Positions 18,196 to 26,232 of a stretch of 64,000 nt of DNA are shown here, in pieces. A model generated the notes under the pieces. It was not told the DNA's origin and searched no databases. It was given only the letters and a program-made list of their open reading frames with translations. The DNA lies in contig CP070652.1 in assembly GCA_020354645.1 (NCBI GenBank), forward strand, positions 691,065-755,064, in the 5' to 3' direction. How positions within the stretch are numbered: position 1 is the first letter of the stretch; the number at the start of each line of letters is the position of its first letter. The translations under genes were made by a program, and so were the position numbers. This DNA is from Deltaproteobacteria bacterium. Its GTDB lineage: Bacteria; Desulfobacterota; Desulfobacteria; Desulfobacterales; G020354645.

Positions 18196-18357
18196 AATAT
18201 GCACAGCGGATATATGAATCACCGAAGCGATTTTTAATCAATTTCAATTTCTCACTTCGCCAATGTCATTCCGATCAAAACCGAAAACAGGATGGTTAAG
18301 CGTACAGATTTTAACCGTTCGCTTGAGAGCCTCTCAATCTTTCTTTCAAACAGCCGC

Positions 18358-18376
18358 TTTTTACAACCTGTAAAAA
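18358..18376 (+). promoter_or_regulatory. Class A activator-binding site (UAS)
   Basis: TTTTTACA-ACC-TGTAAAAA is an 8-bp perfect inverted repeat with a 3-bp spacer. Its centre is 117 bp upstream of the GG of the promoter at 18482, the same distance as at the 12821 promoter. It lies in the 430-bp gap after the hydrogenase large subunit. Confidence 0.75.
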
Positions 18377-18481
18377 AAACAGACATATACCCCTTCTGAA
18401 CATCCTGGATTTCAATGTTTCATTTTATAATATTGGTCGTTATTTCTAATAGTTAAGTTACAACTTTTTGGGTACGGCCTG

Positions 18482-18498
18482 CTGGCACACTGGTTGCT
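18482..18498 (+). promoter_or_regulatory. Sigma-54 promoter of the first PstS-like gene
   Basis: CTGGCACACTGGTTGCT matches the -24/-12 consensus with the correct 10-bp GG-GC distance. It precedes the binding-protein start (18625) by about 127 bp. The promoter of the second copy (44258-44274, minus strand) differs only in its first base, although its operator is of another class. Confidence 0.88.
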
Positions 18499-18624
18499 TT
18501 ATTAATTGGTAACCCTGCATTTTAAGCCAAGATCTGAAACTATAAGATATTGGAATTAATTATCCGGAAACCCAAAATAGAAAATGGGATTGATCCATAC
18601 AGCCTTTATAAAGGAGGTAAAATT

Positions 18625-19437
18625 ATGAAGAAAATATCTATTTTCCGATTGGCAATAGTTGGCGCTTACCTGTTGAGCGGGATCGTTTTAACCGTTAACG
18701 GGGTAACCGCCCAAGAATTATTAAAATATGCCTGCTCCAATCAGGTATTTAACGCATTTGAAATGGATAACTTAAAGGAGTTTACAAAGACGACTGGAAT
18801 TGAAATGGATGTGCACACTGCTTCATCCGGCTCTTGTGTGTACCGGCTTATGAACGGCTATTGTGATATTGCCAGCACTGCCAGAGAACTCTATCGCCGC
18901 CACCAGGAATACGGCTACACTCAAATACCGTTTGCCAAGGACCCCTTAGCTATTATCGCCCACAAAAGATGCGGGGTAGAGAATCTTGCTTCAGAGCAGC
19001 TTCAAGATATTTTCAGCGGCGATATTACCAACTGGAAAGAACTGGGAGGGGCCGACCTGCCGATCACGATTATTGTTCCGGCAGAAGATACGGCAGCCAA
19101 TAAGAACTTCCGGCGCCAGGTTATGAAGCATAAGGAAATTAAACATGACTTCATGGCCTATGATTCCACCATGGTCATCGAAGCGGTTAAGCATTTCCCG
19201 TGCAGTACCATATCCTTCATCTCCCAAGGGGCTGCCCTGCATCACGAGGAAATAATAACAATCAAAATCGACGGATATTATCCAACCGATAAAGATTATC
19301 CTTATTATCAGATATTCTATTACATTATCCGAGGAGAACCCGCTGGAGATGTGAAGAAATTCATCGATTTTACTTTTTCCGAGCAAGGTGCGGAAATACT
19401 GAAAAGAAACGGCACCTTACCTATTGCCAGAAAATGA
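18625..19437 (+). CDS. Periplasmic substrate-binding protein, PstS-like, copy 1
   Basis: A 270-residue protein with a signal peptide (residues 1 to about 29, cut near VTAQ). The mature part is a type-II binding-protein fold (PBP-like-2/PstS family): SSGSCVYRLMNGYCDIASTA at the ligand loop near 70-90, and LQDIFSGDITNWKELGG near 130-146. The ATG at 18625 follows AAAGGAGG; a longer frame to 18550 lacks a site. Four cysteines are conserved with its copy at 43321. No permease or ATPase is nearby, so it may feed a receptor or act alone. Residues about 65-258 are nearly identical to copy 2, while both ends differ. Ligand unknown; phosphate or another oxyanion is possible. Confidence 0.85.
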   Translation: MKKISIFRLAIVGAYLLSGIVLTVNGVTAQELLKYACSNQVFNAFEMDNLKEFTKTTGIEMDVHTASSGSCVYRLMNGYCDIASTARELYRRHQEYGYTQIPFAKDPLAIIAHKRCGVENLASEQLQDIFSGDITNWKELGGADLPITIIVPAEDTAANKNFRRQVMKHKEIKHDFMAYDSTMVIEAVKHFPCSTISFISQGAALHHEEIITIKIDGYYPTDKDYPYYQIFYYIIRGEPAGDVKKFIDFTFSEQGAEILKRNGTLPIARK

Positions 19438-19448
19438 CTAGGTGGGGC

Positions 19449-19489
19449 AAACCCTGGGCCACCAGGATATGTGGTGGCCCCTGCGGTTT
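19449..19489 (+). terminator. Strong hairpin after the PstS-like gene
   Basis: GGGCCACCA (19456-19464) pairs perfectly with TGGTGGCCC (19472-19480) around a 7-nt loop. An outer AAACC/GGTTT pair (19449-19453 and 19485-19489) extends the stem. It lies 12 bp after the stop. There is no U-tract. Confidence 0.6.
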
Positions 19490-19621
19490 AGCGGCCCAGT
19501 ATAATTACCTATGCATCAATAATAGCCGTGTGGAGGAAATAAAATGAGAAAACGAGCCATTATTGCTGGAAACGAAATGTTGCCTGCCAAGAAGAAATCC
19601 ACTATATGGTGAAAATATTGA

Positions 19622-19786
19622 ATCAGAAAAAATTCGGTCAGGATATTTGTTAGCACGATAGGAAAGCATGGTCGCGCTATAATTGGCGGTCGGGGTGCCA
19701 ATTTCATCCTGCCCTCTGAAAGCAGGTTCAGCGTGAGAGTGGTGGCACCATTTGAAGTCAGAGTGGAGAATGTAGCCAATATGTAA
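19622..19786 (+). pseudogene. Remnant of a cytidylate-kinase-like family gene
   Basis: An open segment of 54 codons without a start contains VSTIGKHGRAIIGGRGANFI and then RFSVRVVAPFEVRVENVA. These are the central strand-loop motifs of the cytidylate-kinase-like (Cytidylate_kin2) family, whose intact member lies at 23440. The P-loop region and the C-terminal half are missing, and a stop lies just upstream in frame. It therefore looks like a truncated gene. The UspA ribosome site (TAAGGAG) is embedded at its end. Confidence 0.6.
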
Positions 19787-19797
19787 GGAGAAAACCA

Positions 19798-20316
19798 ATG
19801 ATTCCCAAAATTCAAAAGATTCTTTACGCGACGGACCTCTCACCCAATTCTGCCTATGTTTTTCGATATGCAGTTAATTCTGCCAATAAACATAATGCCA
19901 AACTTATTATTCTATACGTTCTCGAAGAACTGTCGGTTACAGCCCACGCAATGTTGTCTCACTATTTGAATGCGGAGCAAATGAAAAGGCTCACGCAGGA
20001 GGTGAGAAGCAGTGTATTAGAACGGATCGAAAAACGACTGAAGGTTTTTTGCGAGAAAGAACTCAAGGATCAGCCCGAACCTGCGGAAAGAGTTGAGTCT
20101 ATAGTAGTTGCTGAGGGTTTTCCTCCAGAAGTTATATTGAGTAAGGCGGATGAGTTGAACTGTGAAATTATCATCATGGGAAGCCATGGAAAAGGCATTA
20201 TCCAGAATACATTCTTAGGAAGCACCTCGAGAAGGGTGCTGCGCAGGACAAGAAAACCGGTGTTTATCATTCCGCTTCCGAAAGGCGAGATGGATATAAC
20301 GTTCCATGATATTTAA
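19798..20316 (+). CDS. Universal stress protein, UspA family (tandem copy 1)
   Basis: A 172-residue Usp domain beginning IPKIQKILYATDLSPNSAYV. The C-terminal loop GSHGKGIIQNTFLGSTSRRV resembles the ATP site, but the second Gly is one place earlier than in G-2x-G-9x-G, so nucleotide binding is less certain. The tail RRTRKPVFIIPLPKGE is shared with the next gene. It follows an AAGGAG site. It is a tandem duplicate of the gene at 20450 (similar start, loop and tail). Confidence 0.9.
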   Translation: MIPKIQKILYATDLSPNSAYVFRYAVNSANKHNAKLIILYVLEELSVTAHAMLSHYLNAEQMKRLTQEVRSSVLERIEKRLKVFCEKELKDQPEPAERVESIVVAEGFPPEVILSKADELNCEIIIMGSHGKGIIQNTFLGSTSRRVLRRTRKPVFIIPLPKGEMDITFHDI

Positions 20317-20449
20317 ATCGAATTAGCTGGGCAGAAATAAAAAAGGCTAAATTCAATTTTACACCGGAAACTGCAAAGGGAAAAACTTACGGCTGCCCTA
20401 TGATTGCCCTAACATCATATAACCTAATAAAGTTGAAAGGAGGTTGCCG

Positions 20450-20956
20450 ATGATTCCTAAAATTCAAAAGATTCTTTACCCGACGGATCTTTCCCTCAAC
20501 TCCGACTATGCATTTCGTTATGCCATAAATTCGGCAAAACAGCACGATGCGAACATTATCATTCTGTACGTTTTGGAGGGATTATCCGATTCGATGCTGG
20601 CAATGTTGTCTTCCGATCTGGTTGGAGTGCAACGAAAGAAGACCTCTGAAGAAGCAATGGCTCAGATCAAGGATCGACTGAAGCTATTTTGCGAAAAAGA
20701 ACTCATAAATGATCCTGATTGCTTAAAAAGAGTAGAGTCTATAGAGGTGCTGGAGGGTTACCCTGCAGAGGTAATTCTTAGGGAAGCAGAGAAATTGAAC
20801 TGTGATGTGATCGTCATGGGATCTCACGGGAAGGGCATCATTAGCCAAACCTTTTTAGGCAGTGTGACCAAACGGGTTTTACGGCGAACTCGAAAACCTG
20901 TTTTTATCATCCCATTGCCAAAAAAGGAGACCGACATACCGGGCCACAATATCTAA
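20450..20956 (+). CDS. Universal stress protein, UspA family (tandem copy 2)
   Basis: A 168-residue Usp protein starting IPKIQKILYPTDLSLNSDYA, clearly paralogous to the preceding gene. The loop GSHGKGIISQTFLGSVTKRV again has the altered glycine spacing. The ATG at 20450 is chosen over an upstream TTG (20444) because AAAGGAGG lies at the right distance. Both copies carry a helical insertion of about 30 residues after the third strand, rich in Lys and Glu. Confidence 0.9.
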   Translation: MIPKIQKILYPTDLSLNSDYAFRYAINSAKQHDANIIILYVLEGLSDSMLAMLSSDLVGVQRKKTSEEAMAQIKDRLKLFCEKELINDPDCLKRVESIEVLEGYPAEVILREAEKLNCDVIVMGSHGKGIISQTFLGSVTKRVLRRTRKPVFIIPLPKKETDIPGHNI

Positions 20957-21062
20957 ACGATTTACGAGGAAAATTTTTTGGTATATCTCATGCTTTAAAC
21001 GAGAGCGGAAAAAATAATTTGCAGCGATTACGCAATACCGATTGAAAGGGGGGGGTGGCACC

Positions 21063-21248
21063 ATGTTTCGACCCACGGTGGAACAAGAAAAATGCACGGG
21101 CTGTGGCGAGTGTGTTGATATTTGCCCAACCGAAGTCTTTGAGCTGATTGATGAAAAGTCAGTACCGGTAAATGAAGAAGAATGTCTCGGGTGTGATAGT
21201 TGCATCGAGGTTTGTGAGCAAGAGGCGATTACGGTAGAAGAAGTATAG
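21063..21248 (+). CDS. Small 2x[4Fe-4S] ferredoxin
   Basis: A 61-residue ferredoxin with two CxxCxxCxxxC motifs: CTGCGECVDICP (residues 11-22) and CLGCDSCIEVCE (39-50). The second motif has Glu instead of Pro after the last Cys. It is acidic and probably a soluble electron carrier. The ATG at 21063 is preferred to a TTG at 21042 because a G-rich Shine-Dalgarno stretch lies between them. It stands alone between UspA and a sigma-54 promoter region. Confidence 0.9.
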   Translation: MFRPTVEQEKCTGCGECVDICPTEVFELIDEKSVPVNEEECLGCDSCIEVCEQEAITVEEV

Positions 21249-21289
21249 ACCACATTGTAAAAAAAAAGTTGCAGAGGTGCACCAAAAGT

Positions 21290-21305
21290 CCACCCTTTAG
21301 GGTGG
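21290..21305 (+). terminator. Hairpin after the ferredoxin gene
   Basis: CCACCC-TTTA-GGGTGG forms a perfect 6-bp stem with a 4-nt loop 41 bp after the ferredoxin stop. No U-run follows. It separates the ferredoxin from the class B regulatory region. Confidence 0.45.
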
Positions 21306-21319
21306 GCAGCCTCACTTTA

Positions 21320-21358
21320 TTTGAGCTTTTTAGAAAGCCGCGTTCGAAAATTTTCTAC
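21320..21358 (+). promoter_or_regulatory. Tandem class B activator sites (imperfect)
   Basis: Two sites spaced 23 bp: TTTGAG-CTTT-TTAGAA (21320-21335) and TTCGAA-AATT-TTCTAC (21343-21358). Their centres are 117.5 and 94.5 bp upstream of the GG of the 21443 promoter. The geometry equals that of the clearer class B pairs at 44358-44396 and 27272-27310; the half-sites here are weaker. Confidence 0.5.
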
Positions 21359-21442
21359 ACTTATCGAAAAAATTAAACATATCAGGCTGGGCCATTGCGT
21401 AAAAATCTCTGTAACCCTATAGGTTAACTGCATTAATACTTT

Positions 21443-21459
21443 ATGGCATATTTTATGCT
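21443..21459 (+). promoter_or_regulatory. Sigma-54 promoter of the receiver/CBS-ACT cluster
   Basis: ATGGCATATTTTATGCT has GG and GC at the required 10-bp spacing, with two deviations from the consensus (CAT for CAC, ATGC for TTGC). It lies about 58 bp upstream of the receiver start at 21517. Confidence 0.6.
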
Positions 21460-21516
21460 TAATAACTGTAAATAAGGCCTTACAACAAATAACTTATTTA
21501 TTTTAAGGTTCAAGCA

Positions 21517-21927
21517 GTGATGGATTTATTTCAGAAATTACAAGATATGAAAATCTTGCTGATTGATGATGATGAGTGGGTAAGAGATTCCCTGTGCCTG
21601 TTTTTCGAAAGTGAGGGGTGTCATATACTTGCATTGGAGACCGCTGAGGAGGGACTAGAAGTTCTTGATAAACAAGATTTCGACATCATTATAATCGATT
21701 ATCGTTTACCGGGTTTGGATGGTCTTGAATTTTTAAGACGGATTCAAAAGAGATATCCTGTTGCCATGAAAATTCTCATTACCGCTTACGGAAATGAAGA
21801 ACTTGTTGCGGAAGCACGGAAGCTTGGCGTCCATGAATATATCTCGAAACCATTTACATCCGAAGCAATTGAAGCGTCCTTAAATCGCTTGATTGAAAAT
21901 CGAGAGAGCGGTCAAGTTTCAACATGA
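21517..21927 (+). CDS. Receiver-only response regulator
   Basis: A 136-residue single receiver: ILLIDDDEWV (residues 13-22), phospho-Asp in IIIDYRLPGLDG (near 58), ITAYGNEE (near 87) and EYISKPF (near 108). It starts GTG-ATG; either codon could be used. No output domain. It is followed after 31 bp by two CBS-ACT genes, so it belongs to the class B sigma-54 operon. Confidence 0.85.
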   Translation: MMDLFQKLQDMKILLIDDDEWVRDSLCLFFESEGCHILALETAEEGLEVLDKQDFDIIIIDYRLPGLDGLEFLRRIQKRYPVAMKILITAYGNEELVAEARKLGVHEYISKPFTSEAIEASLNRLIENRESGQVST

Positions 21928-21958
21928 TATTAAAACATAAGTGGGGAGGTGGTTTACG

Positions 21959-22654
21959 ATGTTGGTCAAAAATTGGATGAGTACAAATGTTATCACGGTG
22001 AACCAGATTAATTCCATGGAAGATGCCATGGGTCTCATAAAAAAGCATAAAATTAAAATGCTGCCGGTTCTGAACAAAAACAAACTGGTAGGAATTGTTA
22101 CAGATAGAGATCTGAAAAGGGCTTCTGCATCAGACGCCACTTCTCTAGAAATTCATGAACTGCTCTATCTTATTACAAAAATAAAGGTGCAAGATATCAT
22201 GTCCATCCCCCCCATCACGATTCCTGACGGTTACACTGTAGAGGAAGCTGCCGAAGTGTTATTGAAAAATAATATTTCCGGAGCTCCGGTAGTCGATAAC
22301 AATGGACAGATTATGGGGGTCATCACCCAAAATGATATTTTTCGAGTATTAATTTCGCTGACCGGGGTCGGAAAAAAAGGCGTGCAATTTGCGTTTCAGC
22401 TCGATGATCGACCGGGGTCGATAAAAGAAGTTGCTGATATCATCCGGGCATATGGCGGGCGTATGGTGAGCATATTAAGCTCTTATGAAGGCCTGGCTAA
22501 AGGGTATCACAAAGTTTACATACGCATGGATGGTATCGACGGTCCAAAACTGGATGAACTTGAAGAAGAGCTCAGGCAAAAGGCTAGCGTGATGTATGTT
22601 GTGAATAACAGCGGAGATAAAAGAGCATTTCGTCAAAATCAGCATTCGACTTAA
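21959..22654 (+). CDS. CBS-ACT domain protein
   Basis: A 231-residue close paralogue of the protein at 12907; the first ten residues (MLVKNWMSTN) and the GVGKKGVQFAF junction are almost the same. CBS pair in residues 1-135, ACT-like domain in about 140-215 (DDRPGSIKEVADIIRAYGGR). The ATG follows GGGGAGG at a good distance, so the longer frame from 21941 is not used. Probably a nucleotide or metabolite sensor of the energy-stress regulon. Confidence 0.88.
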   Translation: MLVKNWMSTNVITVNQINSMEDAMGLIKKHKIKMLPVLNKNKLVGIVTDRDLKRASASDATSLEIHELLYLITKIKVQDIMSIPPITIPDGYTVEEAAEVLLKNNISGAPVVDNNGQIMGVITQNDIFRVLISLTGVGKKGVQFAFQLDDRPGSIKEVADIIRAYGGRMVSILSSYEGLAKGYHKVYIRMDGIDGPKLDELEEELRQKASVMYVVNNSGDKRAFRQNQHST

Positions 22655-22678
22655 TAGAAAAATCCGGAGGAACGCTTT

Positions 22679-23392
22679 ATGTTGGTCGCAAACTGGATGA
22701 CAAGAAATGTTATCGCGGTAGACAAGTGCGATTCCGTTGAAGTCGCCGAGGATCTGCTAAAACAGCATAGTATCAGCTTATTGCCGGTAATGGCACAAGA
22801 AAAGCTTTGCGGAGTTGTTTCCAGTGGTGATTTATATCGGACAATAAATTCTTTAGCCGCAGCGCAGGAGGATCTTGATCTTAAAGATAAGGTCTCGCAT
22901 ATGACGGTCGGTCAGGTAATGACACCAAACGTTATTACCGTGCCCGCAGACTTTACGGTGGAAGAAACGATTGAACTTCTAATTAAAAATAAGATCCATG
23001 GAGTTCCTGTAACTAATGATAAAAAAGAGGTCTTAGGAGTTATCACCCAAACGGATTTATTAAAAGCCGTTGTTGACTTGACGGGTGCCAGCCGCAGAGG
23101 TATACAATATGGCTTTGTGGTGGAAGATCGCCCAGGCTCGATCAAGGAACTTATTGATACAATTCACAATTTCGGCGGTCGCATGGCCAGTATTATGACG
23201 TCCTATGAGGGCGTACCAGGCGGATACCGCCGAGCCTATATTCGGATGTACGGTATCGATCGATTCCGGCTGAACAGCCTCAATGAAGCGCTCGAAGAAA
23301 AAGCGAATCTTGTTTATGTCGTCGATCATCTTGAGATCCGAAAAGAGATATCTACGAACGCAAATTCAATCGCTCTTTGTCCATCCAAATAA
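22679..23392 (+). CDS. CBS-ACT domain protein, diverged tandem copy
   Basis: A 237-residue paralogue of the preceding gene, 24 bp downstream. CBS1 (MLVANWMTRNVIAVDKCDSV) has a less typical second strand (CGVVSSGDLYRTI). CBS2 and the ACT-like domain (EDRPGSIKELIDTIHNFGGR) are well kept. GASRRGIQYGF replaces the GVGKKGVQFAF junction of its relatives. The divergence suggests a different ligand. Confidence 0.88.
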   Translation: MLVANWMTRNVIAVDKCDSVEVAEDLLKQHSISLLPVMAQEKLCGVVSSGDLYRTINSLAAAQEDLDLKDKVSHMTVGQVMTPNVITVPADFTVEETIELLIKNKIHGVPVTNDKKEVLGVITQTDLLKAVVDLTGASRRGIQYGFVVEDRPGSIKELIDTIHNFGGRMASIMTSYEGVPGGYRRAYIRMYGIDRFRLNSLNEALEEKANLVYVVDHLEIRKEISTNANSIALCPSK

Positions 23393-23439
23393 ACCAAGAA
23401 GAGATAATCAAAAAAATCGAAATAAATACGAGGTGTTAT

Positions 23440-24183
23440 ATGGTCTCCCCTAATACTTATTTTGAAAATTATCTTAGACAAAATAAAAACAGCAAATTTA
23501 ATGAATTCAACCAAGTGGATAAACACGCGACAGAAATAGAAAAAAGGTTGCAGAAGCTTGAAAAGATAAAAGCAACGCTTGAGTTGCCCAATACGATTTG
23601 CTTATCACGACAAATCGGGATCGGCGCCCTGGGTAGTGCCGAAATGTTAGGACAAAAATTGGGATATTTTGTTGCCGATCGAGAGATAGTAACCCAAATT
23701 GCCAGAAATGGCTATTATAGCCAGAGAGCTGTTAAATTATTTGACGAACGTTATCCTGGAAAAATGAATGAGTTGATGTCAAAATATTTTTCAGTTAAGT
23801 CATTCGACTTTAAAGATTACATGCAGCATCTGATCGCGGCCATTTACACCCTTGCTGAGACCGGACCTACCATTTTTGTCGGCAGGGGAGCATACAGAAT
23901 TATCCCGTGTGAATATGTATTAGGGATTCGACTCATCGCATCAATGCAATACCGGGTAAAGCGTGTGGCGCATCTATACTCGTTGGGAGAAGATGTTGCA
24001 GAAGAAAAATTAAAGCAAATGGACAGTGAACAGAAAGATTTTTTCAGAAAAGCATTCGGAAAAACAGGACCATCTCCATCCGAATTTGATCTTGTTATCA
24101 ATCTTGACTACTTTCATGATCACCAGTGGATTGCGTCCGTAATAGAACATGCTTTCAGACAGAAGTTTGGAGCTGCTGAATAA
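23440..24183 (+). CDS. Cytidylate-kinase-like family protein
   Basis: A 247-residue protein of the P-loop cytidylate-kinase-like family. The usual Walker A is replaced by the family's SRQIGIGALGSAEMLGQKLG (near residues 53-72). IFVGRGAYRIIPCE lies near 145 and a conserved HLYSLGEDVAEEK lid-like helix near 180. The ATG at 23440 is chosen because of a GAGGTG site; an earlier TTG would overlap the CBS-ACT gene. The true substrate of these proteins is not established. In sulfate reducers they often accompany CBS and Usp genes. A degraded relative lies at 19622. Confidence 0.75.
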   Translation: MVSPNTYFENYLRQNKNSKFNEFNQVDKHATEIEKRLQKLEKIKATLELPNTICLSRQIGIGALGSAEMLGQKLGYFVADREIVTQIARNGYYSQRAVKLFDERYPGKMNELMSKYFSVKSFDFKDYMQHLIAAIYTLAETGPTIFVGRGAYRIIPCEYVLGIRLIASMQYRVKRVAHLYSLGEDVAEEKLKQMDSEQKDFFRKAFGKTGPSPSEFDLVINLDYFHDHQWIASVIEHAFRQKFGAAE

Positions 24184-24269
24184 CCTCAGAAGATATTAGG
24201 TTGTCACACTTGAGTTGAAGAAGGAATTTTTACGATAAACGCAAAAAAATTCACCTTGGGGAGTATTTG

Positions 24270-25172
24270 GTGAACACGTCCGAATCCGTTCCAGTTATTT
24301 TTTCGATTTTTTTCGAAGAATTTAAAAAATGGATTGTGGCCGCAGGTGATTCGAAAAAATACTCAAGATGGATCTGGGTCACAGCCGGTTTTGTTTTTGC
24401 CTTGATTGTCGGCGTTATAAGATATCTTACCGGGCCGGAACTGTCTTTTTCGATCTTTTATATTTTTCCTGTCATTCTGGTAACCTGGAAGGTGGGGAAG
24501 TGGGCGGGTCTTTTCATCGCGTCAATCAGCGCCGCATCTTGGTTGGTCGCGGATTTGATGATGCTGAATGCTTTTTCAAACAGTATTATACCTTTTGTCA
24601 ATGAAACGTTACGTTTAATAGTATTTTTAGCCATTTCATGGGTAACCTATAAATTAAAGATTTCTCTGGAAAACCAAAAGATACTTGCTCGCACAGATCC
24701 CTTGACAGGTATAGTCAACCGAAGGGCCTTTCTGGAATTAGCCAACTTAGAACTGCGCAAAGCTCTCAGATTTGAGTACTCTATATCTTTGATATATATC
24801 GATCTCGATAATTTTAAGAAAATAAATGACCGGTTTGGTCATTCTGCCGGGGATATTCTTTTGAGATCGGTCGCGAACCTCATAAATCAAAATATACGCG
24901 AGATAGATATTTTCGGGCGTATGGGTGGCGACGAATTTTGCATTTTATTATCAAAGACGGAACAAAAGTCCGTTCATACCGTAGCAACCAAGCTTCAGAA
25001 CGAGCTGTTGGATCTGGTTCGCAAAAATTGTTGGCCGGTGACGTTCAGTATGGGGATGGTTACTTACGATAAGCCGCCATTTAGCGTCGAAACAATGATA
25101 AAAGAGGCGGATAGGCAGATGTATTCAGCCAAAAAGAAGGGAAAAAGCACCATAATATTTTGCAGCATTTAA
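24270..25172 (+). CDS. Membrane diguanylate cyclase (GGDEF)
   Basis: A 300-residue protein. Four hydrophobic segments fill residues about 28-125 (MASE-like membrane domain). A coiled linker and a GGDEF domain follow (ARTDPLTGIVNRRAFLELAN, IYIDLDNFKKINDRFGHSAG). The active loop reads GGDEF exactly and is preceded by the RxxD inhibition site in REIDIFGRM. It should make cyclic di-GMP under product control. GTG at 24270 is preferred, as GGGGAG lies 7 bp upstream. It may be the next gene of the CBS-ACT cluster. Confidence 0.9.
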   Translation: MNTSESVPVIFSIFFEEFKKWIVAAGDSKKYSRWIWVTAGFVFALIVGVIRYLTGPELSFSIFYIFPVILVTWKVGKWAGLFIASISAASWLVADLMMLNAFSNSIIPFVNETLRLIVFLAISWVTYKLKISLENQKILARTDPLTGIVNRRAFLELANLELRKALRFEYSISLIYIDLDNFKKINDRFGHSAGDILLRSVANLINQNIREIDIFGRMGGDEFCILLSKTEQKSVHTVATKLQNELLDLVRKNCWPVTFSMGMVTYDKPPFSVETMIKEADRQMYSAKKKGKSTIIFCSI

Positions 25173-25222
25173 GTCCCCCAGGGGATTAACTCTCAACGTG
25201 ATTGCACAAAATGAGGCGGGAC

Positions 25223-25792
25223 ATGAAGATCTATACCGGTAAGGGTGATAATGGGACAGCGGGACTTCTCAGTGGTGAACGGGGTCCCAAAAGCCATGAA
25301 CGCATCGATGCCATTGGGGATATAGATGAGCTGACTTCCTCGCTCGGTCTGTTGCGGGTCAACCTGCCGAAAGAAAATGAGGAGATCGGCAAAGAGATTA
25401 AGCGGATCCAATCAGATCTATTGTGTGTAGGTGCTTTGATTTCAACTTGGCGGGATGCACCGGTTATCAAGAAACTGAAGCAAATCAATAAAGAGCACAT
25501 TGATTTTTTGGAAGCAGCCATCGATCGAGTGGATCAAAAAATGCCCCCGCTTGAACATTTCATTCTTCCCGATGGCCATCCGGCGGCTGCTTGGGCTCAT
25601 TTTGCGAGAACCATCTGTCGTCGAACAGAGAGGCATGTCGTTCGCCTGTCTGTTGAAATCAAGGTGGGCATACATCCTAAGCTACTTCGCTGGGTAATTA
25701 TTTACCTTAATCGTTTGTCAGACTACTTGTACGTCGTTGGCCGTTATTGCAATTACCTGGCAGGCATAGCGGATGATGTGTGGAAAATGTGA
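25223..25792 (+). CDS. Cob(I)alamin adenosyltransferase, PduO type
   Basis: A 189-residue protein that attaches the 5'-deoxyadenosyl group of ATP to cob(I)alamin. Seen are the N-terminal ATP motif YTGKGDNGTAGLLSGER, the IDAIGDIDELTSSLGL helix, and the C-terminal RRTERHVVRL and LNRLSDYLYVVGRY signatures. The ATG at 25223 has GAGGCGGG just upstream; two earlier starts are less likely. It stands at the end of a rightward run and converges with the small gene at 25895. Adenosylcobalamin enzymes are not in the window. Confidence 0.9.
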   Translation: MKIYTGKGDNGTAGLLSGERGPKSHERIDAIGDIDELTSSLGLLRVNLPKENEEIGKEIKRIQSDLLCVGALISTWRDAPVIKKLKQINKEHIDFLEAAIDRVDQKMPPLEHFILPDGHPAAAWAHFARTICRRTERHVVRLSVEIKVGIHPKLLRWVIIYLNRLSDYLYVVGRYCNYLAGIADDVWKM

Positions 25793-25894
25793 AACAGAAA
25801 AACCGACAAGGTTATTATAAGGGCCTGGATCTTTTACAGCCTGTAAGAATAAACATAAAAAAAGTTTCAGGCATTCTTTTGGTTCTGTGACAGT

Positions 25895-26164
25895 TTAAAA
25901 TTGTGAAGCTATTTGTTGAAGATAATACTTAAAGTCTTCTAGCGCTTCTTCCTCGAATAAAGAAATTAAATCTTTATACAGCGCCATATCCATGATGTGT
26001 ACTCCCCAGCCCAGATTTTCTAGTTCCAAATTTGCAGAATTTAAGGGAGCGATAACCCTACGTTGTTTGAGGTCCCTGAAATCCGTAAGAAATCCTGCAA
26101 CTTCAATATTACTCAAGCCCTTTTTTTTTAGCTTCAATAATAACATGATGAATTTGCCTTTCAT
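25895..26164 (-). CDS. Small hypothetical protein (89 aa)
   Basis: The start at 26164 has an AGAGAGGAAG site; the longer frame to 26197 is less likely. The sequence is mixed alpha/beta without membrane segments or Cys motifs (KLKKKGLSNIEVAGFLTDFR near residue 12 and an acidic C-terminal helix). It lies 68 bp downstream of UspA on the same strand and may share its transcript. Family not recognised. Confidence 0.55.
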   Translation of the reverse strand: MKGKFIMLLLKLKKKGLSNIEVAGFLTDFRDLKQRRVIAPLNSANLELENLGWGVHIMDMALYKDLISLFEEEALEDFKYYLQQIASQF

Positions 26165-26232
26165 TGACACTTCCTCTCTGGCAAATATAGGTCGCATGAG
26201 TTGTCTGATCCGGTTAGACCGCCTGCGTTTAC

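Noticed and set aside
21290..21305. CRISPR-like or tandem repeat around the ferredoxin hairpin
   Set aside because: Only one short stem-loop is present, with no periodic repeat units. No CRISPR array or cas gene was found anywhere in the window.
25832..25848. TTACA-GCC-TGTAA, a class A-like palindrome after the cobalamin adenosyltransferase gene
   Set aside because: No sigma-54 promoter lies at the expected distance on either strand, and it is between convergent genes. It is probably a chance match or a weak terminator stem.
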